DNA of 64,000 nucleotides from Amylostereum areolatum (taxonomy: Eukaryota; Basidiomycota; Agaricomycetes; Russulales; Stereaceae). Where the stretch lies: contig SAXG01000003.1 in the NCBI GenBank assembly GCA_012932865.1, positions 806,001 through 870,000 on the forward strand, in the 5' to 3' direction. Positions 23,930 through 34,829 of this stretch are shown here, piece after piece; within the stretch, counting starts at the first letter, position 1; the number at the start of each line of letters is the position of its first letter. The notes under the pieces are model-generated. The model did no database searches. It saw only the letters and a program-made list of their open reading frames with translations, and was not told where the DNA came from. A program made the position numbers and the translations under genes.

Positions 23930-26535
23930 CTAGTCGGCGAGATGCACAGAAAGTTTCGGAGCTGAGAGGGAAGACAGATAATCCTGTAAAACACGGGTAA
24001 GTTTGATGCAGTCTTGAGAAGAGTTCACGGTAACCATACCCGCAACCATTGTTCCCGCTGCTCCGGAATGTGGCTGAACACGATATACCGCTTGTCGTTC
24101 TTTTGCGAAGACATCGTGAGAAATGTAATGGACCATGGCGAAAAATTGTCTCACCTTTAGTACTTTCTCCATGTCCCTTAGGTCCACCGATTGAGCCAAC
24201 ACCTTCATGTCAACGTTACCTCCCCCAGCTTCTCCATCGTCTTCTCCGATGGTATCGTCACGTTTAACACCACCATCCACGCCTTCGCCGCCAATCTTAC
24301 CAAGTTTACCCCAAAACTCAACAAAAGAGTTTTCACGAAGCATTTCATCGAAGGCCTGGCGGGCATCATGAGCGCGTTCGCGCTGCCAACGATCATACTC
24401 GGTTTTAAGCGCCCGTACGTCGAAGCCAAGTCTTGTCACGGGAAGAGAAGACAGAAGAGATGGCAAGGGTAGGGCGGAAAAGGGAGCCACAAGGTCGGGA
24501 GCATGCGATTGAAAGAGTGCATGCATATTCTCAAGGTGTTTGGCACGCAATTGGTTGACATGCGTATGGAACAGATGCAGTTGTTGGTTGAGAGGCAATG
24601 GTGAATTGGTAAATCGAGGATCTGTTCTGAGTTGAGGAAGGGCCGTTTCCCAGTCAACCTGTATGAGACGGGTCAGCGCACAGCTCCAGTCACATATTTG
24701 ACCGTACCTGTGGGTCGCGGATAGCGTCTGTCAAAAGAGTTCTAGGACGGGAAGGCAACGCTGGTGAGCGCCACAGCATCGACAACACGGTTGAATTAAA
24801 TGGGTGGCGCACTTGAAGTCTAATTCCCCCTCCTCTCTGCTGAGAGTCATGCGTGACTTGTTGATGGACTCTTCGACACGTTGGCGCTCAACACGAATTC
24901 TATTTTCGCGCTCCTTCACTGCACGCTCCTTTTTCTCCTTCTGCTTTCGAGCCTTATCTGTTTCGTCATCAGAGTTTTGAAGGCGTGATGACGGTTCGCC
25001 ACGGCCTTGCGGCGGCGAGCCGGTTTTGAACGATTGTGCCTTCAGGAAAGTGTTGAACAACTCCTCGCGGAGGGAAGAGGAGCCGACTGCATCGTATCGT
25101 GGGTCATCCACAATATTGTGTTTGACCTTAGAAGGGATGAGATGCATGATCTAGTGAGCAGGTGATAGGACAAACTCACCTCCTTCCACAGTGCATCTGT
25201 CGTCGCAATTCCACTCTGGCGAAGAAGTGAAAAAAAACCTTCTTCCGCTCTTTGAGCGGCTAGACGCTTCTCTAAATCGCTGTGGTGAGGAAGGGGGCCA
25301 ATCGTATATAGGAGCAACGTACCCTCTCCCAGCTCCTTCAGAAACTCCCGGAATCGCTTCTCCCTATCTCTTTCATCCCTACCCCATCCATAAAAACGTC
25401 TGTCCTTCTTCCATGCTCGCCTGAAGTCGGTCCAGCTGGTACGCGTACTCTTCACCTCCTCCCTCAGAAGGCGCTCGAATTCAGCCTTGGGATCTTCTTT
25501 CTCCTTCTTCACCTGGGATTGGCGAAGCTCCCGCGCACGATCACGGCAGTATTCATCGAAGGCTTCTCGACGTGCAGATACAGAGGGAAGGAGAACATAG
25601 CGAGGATCTGAGATGAAAAGAGGAAGGGCGGTGTCCCATGGATGGAGAGGGTTTATCTCTTTCTCTCGGAGCAAGGTCTGTAAGGAAGCAAATGTCTTAG
25701 TCGTCGATGTAAGCGAAGTAGAAGTTCTTACATACCTTGAAGAGCGCTTTGCCTTCTTCGATGGACAACTCCACGCGTTCTGGCATTTCAAGATGAGGCA
25801 TGCTCTGTCTTGTCTTCTGAGCCTCGAGCTCCTCTTTTTCCCGTTGCGCCTCCTCGTCCCGTATCCGTTGTTCCTCTTCCGCCTCGGCTGCGAGTTGGGC
25901 AGCAGCCTCCTTCTGCCATTCCTCCTCATCCTCTTCCTCATCGTCGTCTTCTTCTTCGTCGCTCTCCACCTTCGGCTTCTTCGTAACGACCACTTCTTCC
26001 AGCGGAATGTCATCTGCTGCCTTGCGTTTAGGGCCAGACTGTAGCTCGAATTTTATCCTCTCGACCTCGCGTTGCCGTTCTTCGACTGCTCGACGCGCTT
26101 CCTCTTGTTTTACAGCTTCGACAGCAGACTTTTCCTCGCCTTCTCGTCTTTCTACAGCGGCGACGGCCTCTTTGATTTCATCTGGCACAACCCACACGCT
26201 GAGCTTCTTGGCTTTGTGAGTGTAAAACGTGTTTCCCTGCGTTGTTGTGACACGCATCCATCCTGTGCCAGGAATAGCCGTTTTGGAGACAGGCTTTTCT
26301 TTCTTGGCGGGGGTAGCCTGAGGCTGAGGAGGCGCGGCAAAGGTAGGTAGAGGCCGAACATACGTTGACTGTTGCGTCTGTGAGTTGTAGTAGTAGGGCT
26401 GGCCTTGTGGGCCTTGGAGACATCTGCGTCGGCGCCGAAAGCCATATTGAAGAGAGCTGATCACATACCGAGGTGTTCAGTCCATCCGAGAGGCAAAGGC
26501 GGGGGAAGAGTTGAATTGTGTGCTGGAGCGTCCAT
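23930..26535 (-). CDS. WW/FF-domain protein, TCERG1 (CA150)/Prp40-like
   Basis: The start at 26535 reads MDAPAHNSTLPPPLPLGWTE. A short intron inside the first WW domain joins PLGWTEHLG to PQGQPYYYNSQTQQSTY. A second WW-like unit follows (GTGWMRVTTTQGNTFYTHK). Then come a coiled, strongly acidic and basic region and about five FF domains with their signature (W-x-x-ALPLFISDPRY, then RREAFDEYCRDR). The last exon ends LSSLSAPKLSVHLAD after an intron at about 24000. Two WW domains plus multiple FF domains fit TCERG1/CA150-type factors, which link the phosphorylated RNA polymerase II tail with splicing in the nucleus; Prp40 is the main alternative. The exons I examined joined without a frame break. 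Confidence 0.85.
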
Positions 26536-27320
26536 CGTGAGATCAGGGAGAGAAAGTGCAAGTGAATGCGGCCGGTCTGTGAAGCAGTACTTAGACGCGT
26601 GCATCCAAATAGATCCAAATGAGGGAGGGTTACACGTGGCTGTGTCACGGTGATTCCAGCAATTTGCAGAACCTTGTAGCGGCCGTGATTCGAACTCGAG
26701 GGCACGGGTTTCATGATCCGACCGGGTGATGCCGAAAAGAGTTCCAGGGGCTGTCGCCGCCGGGGCCCCCCGCCCGACGTCTCGCCCGACTTGGGCGGCA
26801 GCGCACCGCGGCGGCATCGTCATCCTCGACGTCGACGGCACACCAATCTCGTCCTCAGCGCAAACTTCTGTATTGAGCTTCAGCAGAGTGTACGTGCCTT
26901 CTCTCCGACATGAAATACAGTTGAGGGGAGCGGGGATGGAGTGGCGGGAGCGAGCGATGGGCAACGCGGTCATCGGTGAGCGGAGGGCGGGGACGTGGCG
27001 GGGTCATCAGCGTCGGCAAGTCACGTGATACCCGACGGGGCGACCCACCTCGGCATCGATCGGCATCCCGTCGGTGATCAAACTCCCACAAATGTATTTG
27101 AAATGCAGAGGGCTGATTTGCCTCATCGCCTTCAGGCTTCGGTTCATACGCAGTCTTATGACTCTGATCTTCCCGGCCGGTTGGCAGCAAAGTTGCTGAT
27201 GCAGTCCTCCGGCGTATCGTTCCCCGACCGCACAACCCGTGTCATGATTCCTGAAGCATAAATATCGGCTGTAATGACGAGTCTAACTTCTTTCCTTCCC
27301 TCGCCTTCCCTTCTCTCAAT
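26536..27320. other. Divergent intergenic region
   Basis: Between the WW/FF gene (-) and the peroxygenase gene (+). It holds both promoters. On the minus strand near 26670-26730 there is a tRNA-like T-loop (GTTCGAATC) and a CAT loop that do not fold into a proper tRNA. GC-rich around 26750-27000. Confidence 0.5.
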
Positions 27321-28036
27321 ATGGACAACCCCCACGCATTCGTCCCTGCTGGCCCATCCGACCGTCGTTCACCCTGCCCCGCTCTCAATGCTTTGGCAAA
27401 CCAGTCTTATCTGTTAGTACACCTTGCACTGCATCTGCGCTGAGCTCATCCATGCTGCTTATCAGACCCCATGACGGTCGCAACATCAACATCTGCCAAT
27501 TCATGCGTGCAATGAGCGAGGTCTACCATATCTCTGCCCCCTTGGGTCTTCTCCTTAGCCTCGGGGGAGTCATATCTTGCGGCAACGGTTGGAAGGTTGA
27601 TTTGGACGATCTTGCCCGGCACGATAGGATCGAACATGATGGCTCTCTTACACACGACGATGCTGCTCATGGGGCGATATATGCGCCAACGCAGCCCAAT
27701 CCCAAACTACTCGACAAACTCCTTTCCATAACCCAAACCGACTACCTTTCCCTGGAAGATCTTGTCAGAGTCCGTGCGGCGCGCGACGCATCACTATCTA
27801 AACCCCTCTCCAAACCCCACTCTATTATCAGCTTCGGAGAGGTAGCATTGACCTCGCAGATGTTCTCTGACAAAGAGGGGAGGATCCCAAAGGACTTTCT
27901 CCGGCAATGGTTTGGGGAACAGAGACTTCCGGACGGATGGGTCAAACCGTCTCAGACAGTCGGCATAGCTACTACCACGAAGTTGAATAATCAGGTCAAG
28001 GCGTCGGTCGTCCAGGTGCTAAAGAAAAGTGACTAG
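27321..28036 (+). CDS. Heme-thiolate peroxidase (short unspecific peroxygenase / chloroperoxidase family)
   Basis: Two exons (27321-27412 and 27466-28036) encode 220 residues. The family motif PCP lies at residues 18-20, with Cys19 as the expected heme ligand, followed by the conserved ALNALANQSYLPHDGRNI. The second motif, EHDGS at residues 87-91, holds the acid and Ser seen in one subgroup of peroxygenases. Such enzymes use hydrogen peroxide to oxygenate or halogenate substrates. There is no signal peptide: the protein begins MDNPHAFVPAGPSDRRSP, so it may stay inside the cell, unlike most characterised secreted members. The length fits the short family. An upstream start that adds a signal peptide was not found. 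Confidence 0.88.
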
Positions 28037-28480
28037 GTTCGTGATAATCTTACCCCACGGAAGTCCTCGCTAACATAGATGATTTCAAGGGGTTGGACCG
28101 GTTAGGGCCTATACGCTGGGCATATGGCGACTTCCGGTCCATAATTCATCTCCAGTACTTCCTTGGGTGTCACCGTTTGCGCCTACTAGTGGACATAGAA
28201 AATGCCAATCATCTTCGTTTCTCGTCTCGATGTTCTTAAATCCGGTCGTATGGCCGCGAAGCAGCGATATTGAACGCAAACAACGTCTTGGGGCTCGCTT
28301 GGTCGACTAACCAACGTTATAGGACAAAACATTTCAAAACTGCTCATTAGGGGATGCCGGGAAACCAAAAGGCGCCTATACTTGTCCTCGTGCGTATTCT
28401 GGTCTGTAGTGGCTGTAGTTGTACATTTACACCCACGCCTGGGTCGGGGCCAGATAAACACTAGTCAACAGAGTCTCTAC
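28037..28480. other. Intergenic, no gene seen
   Basis: Separates the peroxygenase from the first MFS gene on the same strand. Nothing recognisable. Confidence 0.5.
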
Positions 28481-31007
28481 ATGACCGTGAACATGACCTG
28501 CCTTCCCCCGCTCAGTCCTTCTCCTTATTCCGCGATGGTCTCCGATTCCTGTGTTTCGTTCTTTTCCAGGAATCGTAGTCGCGAACAACACGGACCATTC
28601 GAAACCCGGATATTATGGAAGGTCGACATTCGCGTTCTCCCGCCGTTAGCATTGGTGAACTTCGCATTATCATGTCTCTGAAGGCGTTCATTCATTCAAA
28701 TAGATCTGGCTGGCAAACTTCATTGATCGATCGAACGTCGGGAATGCAAGGTGATTGAATCAGCCGTTGTCCCGATTGATGGACTAGACAATGCCATAGG
28801 ATCGCAGGCTTGGAAGCTGACACGCACCTCCGGGGTAACCAGTTCAACATTGCACTGGCAGGTGAGCTTTGTTTTAGAGCTCTGTCGAGTTGTCACGAAA
28901 TAACAGAAACTGCCAGTTTTCTACGCCCCGTACGTCATCACCATATCATATACATCAGGACCAGTTCCTTAGTGAACATGACTAGTTATATGCTCGTAGA
29001 GATGCGTGAGTTGCTTTCCATGTTGCCTAGAGGTCTCTCACGGTGTATCCAGCATCAAACTGGGTCATCAAGCGCATAGGCCCCAGTCGGTGGATCCCTC
29101 TTCTCGTGTTCTCTTTCGGCGTTGTCACGATCCTTTTTGGTTTCGTCCAGAGCTATCACGGGCTTGTCGCAGTGCGCTTCTTCTTAGGACTGTGTGAAGG
29201 CGGTATTCTTGCCGGGATCGTGAGCTTGTCTTACTCCTTCATCTGGTAAGGCTTGCTGATTTACAAACCTCAGATGCTCTACCTGAGCGCGCTCTACCAG
29301 AGACACGAGTTGCAACTGAGGTCATAGTAAGCTCCCTCTCCTCCCTGGTTCGACGTTAAACAGATTGTACAGAGTCGGTATCTTCTACGCGTCTGGTGGG
29401 TGGTTCTTTAGTGACATAGGCGACATCTTAATATGTCGATAGCCTCGCTCTCTGGGGCCTTTGGGGGCAAGTCTAGTAGTTCTCTGTTGACGCCTTCTAT
29501 AATTATAAGGAGCCTGCAGGTCTCCTCGCAACGGTCATCGACAAAATGGATGGAACAAGGGATTTGGCGGGGTGGAGATGGATTTTTATCCTCGGTAAGT
29601 CCACCCAAATTCAAGCCAACGTCTGGCGTTTTATCCCACCGTGATATCAGAAGGGATGGCGACATGCTTGATCGGAGTTTTGGCTGCCATACTTCTCCCT
29701 GCAAGCCTGGCCAATGCGAAATTCTTGACGGAGGAAGAGCGTGCTTTTGCGGGTCAGTGCGCTCCCTAAACATCCTTTGCTTTCAGGTCAATTCTTAATG
29801 CCGAATATAGTTCAGAGATTAGGCTTCGACGATCAACTGACGATCCCTCTCTCTGTCGCCTCAGTGCAACCGCCTCTAGATCCCGCAGAAAGCGACAAAG
29901 CCACCACATCAATCATCGAAGTCCAAAAAACGTCACCCGTCTTGCACTGGCAGTCATATCATCAGGATGAAGAGCAATTTGAGTGGAACGAAGTCGTTCG
30001 CGGTGAGTTCTCTGCCTGGAATCTGTCTTTCCCGCTCTATCTTAACGATGCATTTATGGCAGGCTTGCTGGATGTTCAGACCTGGCTCACAGGGTTTTCG
30101 TACCTCGGAATCATCGTTTCTCTCTACTCCTTCTCTCTGTTTCTGTAAGCACGCCCTCCCTATATGTGTGTCCAATGCTCATGCCTCGGGTAGTCCGACC
30201 ATTGTGGCAGGACTCGGATATACAGGCGGGCAGGCGCAACTTCATACTGTGCCCCCATACGTTCCTGCCGTTATTCTTACGGGTCAGTGCTCGATATGTT
30301 CTGTGTTCGTGGCTCATACCCTCCTCAGTCGTTGTCGCCTTCTTCGCCGATCGTTATAAGATGCGAGGGCCTTTGATTCTCGCTATCCTCCCTTTAAACA
30401 TCGCAGGTAATGGTGATATACGTACTTTCTTCCACGTATTGTATAGTTCAGATCTTCGGTACAGGGTATATCATGGCTATCGCCGCGAAGTCCAACGAAG
30501 TCCGGTACGCCGCGGTCTTCATGATAGCGGCAGGGTTGTGAGTGTTATGTTCAGTACACTGCTTGTCTCAAACCAATGGCATCGCAGGATACCCTACTGC
30601 GCCATGCATCCTTTCTATTCTTCCGAACAACACGGGCGGTCATTACAAGAAGGCGACATGTATCGCTCTGCAATTGGCTATCGCCGGCGTAGGGTGAGTT
30701 CGTTGTCGAGGTTGGTCAGGACTGACATTTCATCGAAGCCCGTCTTCCAGTGGCTTTCCTGCCACGTTCGTGTACACACAAGATCAGGCCCCGGAGTACG
30801 TCAAGGGTCATTCAATCGTGTTGGCCTTCGTGTGTATGGCCTGGCTCTTCATGTGCGCCAATGTTTTACTACTGTCGGTGGGAGAACAAGGAAAGGGCAG
30901 CCGGACGCCGTCAGTGCAACCTTGATGCCTATCGAGTTTTGCGGGAGAAAGGCAAGACAAGCGCACCGATTGGGGACCGTCACCCAAACTTTCGTTTCAT
31001 TCTCTGA
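28481..31007 (+). CDS. MFS permease, Dal5/Tna1-like (anion:cation symporter type), copy 1; two frame breaks
   Basis: About 15 exons. The start at 28481 precedes ILWKVDIRVLPPLAL, and the second exon begins IWLANFIDRSNVGNAR, the usual first helix of this family. Later landmarks are IAGLEADTHLRGNQFNIALA, SNWVIKRIGPSRW, RFFLGLCEGG, WRWIFIL, VVVAFFADRYKMRGP and GHYKKATCIALQLA. Relatives import allantoate, nicotinate, biotin or similar anions; the substrate cannot be told. It is a tandem paralogue of the next gene with the same intron plan. One extra base at about 30588 (after acceptor GCAG) and one at about 30861-30872 break the frame compared with copy 2, and the last intron of copy 2 is missing here. 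This is either sequence error or an early pseudogene. Confidence 0.8.
29467..29519 (+). other. GC-AG intron in MFS copy 1
   Basis: The donor is GCAAGT after exon TTT GGG G and the acceptor is TGCAG. Reading across it restores GAFGGLLATVIDKMDG, the conserved sequence of the family. The nearest GT downstream gives no frame. The same donor class occurs at the same codon in copy 2. Confidence 0.8.
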
Positions 31008-31366
31008 CGTTTATGACGCATTTGTTATATCGAGTTTTTGGTCGAAGACTATCTGATCCCGACGATAACTGTGCGATGAAGAGTACGCCTATGTGAAGAC
31101 AGAGAATTTCTCAGATTGACTTGAGCTTAAAGGGCGCCGTACCCACGGTTAGCTGACGACGTTTGCGGCTCAACAAGTACCCCACGCGCGGGGCACGGCC
31201 GTGGGTGTGGCGGCACGATAAAAAAATGCCTTGGTCAGCAGACTTGCATTGGTATTGGTCCCACCACCCCCGGGTCCAATCTGCAACGACACGAGCGGAT
31301 CCTGTTCATTGTGAAGGCGCGGCGCAATATCGTCCGTGATCGTGTGTGCTCGTTCAAGCCGAACAC
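31008..31366. other. Spacer between the tandem MFS genes
   Basis: This 0.36 kb stretch should carry the promoter of MFS copy 2. No coding sequence is recognised. Confidence 0.45.
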
Positions 31367-34148
31367 ATGATGACATTGTGTAGTGGGATGCCGAGAGAGC
31401 GAATTTTGTTATAAGCAAGGGGCTCCCAATGAACTTGGCGCTTCTTGGTTCTCCAAATCGCCTGTTAAGAAGGATGAAGTCTCTCACTGGACGACCAAGT
31501 ACGGGGAGAGGGCACTCACGAGCGAGTGTTGTGGAAGCTCGACACCCATGTTCTCCCGTCATTAGCATTGGTGTGTTTCACGATGTCTCTGTGTGAGGAA
31601 GAAGACTGACCCTTCTATCGACAGATTTGGTTAGCGAACTTCATAGACCGCACCAACGTCGGAAATGCAAGGTCTGCCGTGGACTTCTTGCTTTACATAC
31701 ATTTCTCCCATAACATCCACTTCTGTCGCAGGATTGCAGGATTGGAAAAGGACACGCATCTTCATGATAACCAATTCAATATTGCGCTAGCTGGTTAGTC
31801 GAAAGTACGTCTTCCACTCCGGCGACTAATCGAATCCATTACAGTGTTCTATGTCCCGTGAGCATCCACTCCCGATCCCTATCAACGTTTACCGATATTA
31901 TCTGTATAAAACATAAGGTACATCCTCGTGGAGCTTCGTGCGTGCTTGGATTTTGCTGTACGTTGCGCAACGTGCGCTGACGTTATTAAAATCTTCAGCG
32001 TCAAACTGGGCTCTCAAACACGTGCAGGCCAATCGCTGGCTTCCGCTTCTCATTTTTGTGTGGGGCATCGTCACGACACTCTCGGGTCTAATTCAGAACT
32101 TCGCGGGCCTTATCGCCGCTCGATTCTTCTTGGGAATGTGCGAAGGGGGTATCCTTCCCGGCATAGTGCGTCTGGCTCCGTTCATTTATCACTATAAAAA
32201 TGCGTCATTATATCTAACTTGCACACAAAGGTCCTCTATCTGAGCACATTATACAAGCCTCAGGAACTGCAGTTCAGGTTCGAATATATGGTCCCTTCTA
32301 GTGTGTAGACTAATAGACTGTTTTCAAGAGTGGGGGTGTTCTACGCCTCTGGTATGCGAGGTCTTTTGTGATATATCATCGGAGAAATTGGCTCACAATG
32401 ATTGTACACTGTACAGCATCGTTGTCCGGAGCATTCGGAGGCAAGACAGCTGTAATCCCCAGTCGAACCCTCATCGTAACTCCTTCGCCTCCTACTAGGT
32501 CTTCTTGCAACGGCAATCATAAAGATGGACGGTGTCGCAAACCTAGTAGGTTGGCGATGGATATTCATCCTTGGTATGCACTTGCCGTGACTAGACATTA
32601 TATGCTTGTCATTATTCCTAACATGTACGATAGAGGGACTTGCGACATGCTTAATCGGACTGGTCACCGTTGCTGTACTACCGGCTGGCCTCGCCACAGC
32701 CAGCTTCCTCACTGATGAAGAGCGAGCCTTTGCATGTATGTTTTCTGTAGCCAAACTAAGATGGACGACCTTAACACAAGCTCAGTGCAACGCTTCCGCG
32801 CGGCGACCCGGACAACAATCAGTGCTCCATTATCTGGAGCCTTCAAGGCCGATTACCGACCTTGGAAAGGATGGCGAAGAGAATCAAAAGTCGAGACCCA
32901 AGATACTGGACCTCGAGCTGAGGCGACCATCAATCAGGAGGAAGAACAATTTGAGTGGAGAGAAGTCATTCGTGGTGTGTTCTTTCATATTCTAGGTGTG
33001 ATAACCGGCTAAGATTTACCTTTGACCAGGGTTGCTAGAGATTCAAGCCTGGCTTACGGGGATATCATACCTCGGGCATCATTGTTTCTCTGTACTCCTA
33101 TTCTTTGTTCTTGTACGTTCGTCGTGCTTCTATCGGCGCAGTCGTGGCCTCACTCCTGCACCCAGACCAACCATCGTTGCGGAGCTCGGGTTCACTGGAG
33201 GCGAAGCGCAACTTCGTACAGGTAATACATCGTTCATCCTCCCCCGTTATCAACGTTGACAGCCTCTCCTATAACAGTACCTCCATACATCCCCGCGGTA
33301 GTCCTTACAAGTCGGCTGATGTGGTTCTAAGTCAATGATGTGTCTACTGACATCCTCCTTGCAGTTGTGGTCGCGTTTCTTGCTGATCGCTATAAGCTAC
33401 GAGGGACATTGATCATTATTCTTCTTCCTATTACTATCGCCGGTAAGATCTCAGGACCATGGAATGGTCGTCAGTTTCGTGTTCTAATATACTCGCAATT
33501 CCTAGGTTACATCCTTGCCATCGCTGCAACGACGAACGAAGTGCGCTACGCTGCCGTTTTCTTGATAGCGACGGGCTTGTAAGCACAGACCTGTTCAGTG
33601 TGTACTCTTACATCGACTAAGCTTCCCCCAGGTATCCGACGGCACCATGCATTCTATCCATTTTGCCTAACAACACAGCAGGTCATTACAAAAAAGCTAC
33701 TTGCATCGCTCTGCAGCTAGCAGTCGCGAATACAGGGTACGTTACTCCGTTCACAACGGACTCTCACTCACTCGACGATGTAGAGGGTTTGTGGCGACCT
33801 TTGTCTATACTAATGGTGCGAGGACAAAGCTTCCCCTACTCCTGTTTACTGATTCCAGCGCTATCAGGTCAAGCACCAACCTATATAAAGGGACATTCGA
33901 TCGTCCTCGGATTTGTGTGTTTGGCGTGGCTTTTCATGGTAGCTAATGTGTAAGTTTGATTTTCAATCATCTTGCATGAATACTACTCATTGGAGACTCG
34001 CACCAGTCTGTATTGCAGGAGCGAGAATAAAGCAAGGTCGGCTGGACGCCGTCAATCTAACGTAGAGTCCTACCAAAGCCTCTGGGATGCAGGAGAAACT
34101 CATGCTCCTATTGGCGACCGCCACCCAGACTTTTCTTTCATTCTATGA
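31367..34148 (+). CDS. MFS permease, Dal5/Tna1-like, copy 2
   Basis: Tandem paralogue of the upstream MFS gene, about 12 transmembrane helices and no clear frame break. Landmarks are HERVLWKLD, IWLANFIDRTNVGNAR, IAGLEKDTHLHDNQFNIALA, RFFLGMCEGGILPG, WRWIFIL, VVVAFLADRYKLRG and GHYKKATCIALQLAVA; it ends APIGDRHPDFSFIL. The first coding exon is uncertain. A small exon at 31367 (ATG ATG ACA TT, donor GTGTAG) joined to an acceptor near 31471 gives MMTFLSLDDQVRGEGTHERV, but other starts are possible. A small-anion importer of the plasma membrane is inferred from the family. The close pairing with copy 1 suggests a local duplication, diverged but with introns kept. Confidence 0.82.
32441..32498 (+). 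other. GC-AG intron in MFS copy 2
   Basis: The donor is GCAAGA after exon TTC GGA G and the acceptor is CTACTAG. It restores GAFGGLLATAIIKMDG. It occupies the same codon and phase as the GC-AG intron of copy 1, so the non-canonical donor predates the duplication. Confidence 0.8.
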
Positions 34149-34829
34149 CCTCGGTCCTTCAGAAATAATGCATAACTACCAGAGGATAGATGGGCTATCA
34201 CAGACCTCGTACATATACGCAGGACGTTGGAGATGATGTACGAATGTCATGTGGACAGAATCGTCGTCGGAGACTCGGAAGACTCGGATTCAAGTACAGT
34301 ATGTACTGTCGGAACGACAATGAGAACCGTCATCCGGCGTACGTACGCTTATAGGCTGATGATATGTATAACGCGTTGAAGGATCTTGGTTATGTATGTA
34401 AATCTCGAGGATGAGACTATAACGCGCACCACGTGCGCGTTGTCTCCACATCACCGTCACGAGCCGTCACGGCACCCCTCGCTTATTTATGTAACTTACT
34501 CACGTATACCCTTCGAATTACCTTCCGCTGGTGTCCACGGCCAAAAAAACACCTTATACACGGAACTTCACGTTAACGTCGGGTGAATCTCGTTTTATCC
34601 CTAAAGGTGACTGGGAGGTGAGTCTTGAAGCTTGAAGCTTGAAGCTTTGACCGCTACTGCGGTACATGCATGTCCCACAACAAGTGTCTCGTGAATAACA
34701 TCACGGCTCAGTTGATCACCTGAACCCGACGAGTCTTCTGACCCTATACAGAAGCTCTGTATTTATTTAAACCCCCGGATTGTTCCCCCGCAACCGCCTT
34801 TGCGGCACGCACCCCACCAACCCTCAACC
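34149..34829. other. Intergenic, with a small tandem repeat
   Basis: Upstream region of the acyl-CoA synthetase gene. It contains a perfect 7-bp repeat (TTGAAGC, three units at 34625-34645). A TATTTATT word lies near 34760. No gene was seen. Confidence 0.5.
34625..34645. repeat. Short tandem repeat (TTGAAGC)3
   Basis: Three consecutive copies of TTGAAGC, containing overlapping AAGCTT palindromes, are visible in the sequence. No function is implied. Confidence 0.8.

Noticed and set aside
26660..26760. tRNA gene on the minus strand (GTTCGAATC T-loop and a CAT anticodon-like loop)
   Set aside because: The T stem has a mismatch, the anticodon stem fails at several pairs, and no 5' acceptor strand matches CCGCTAC.
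26726..27235. ORFs of 100-126 codons on both strands between the WW/FF gene and the peroxygenase
   Set aside because: They are GC-driven open frames with no domains, lying where two divergent promoters are expected.
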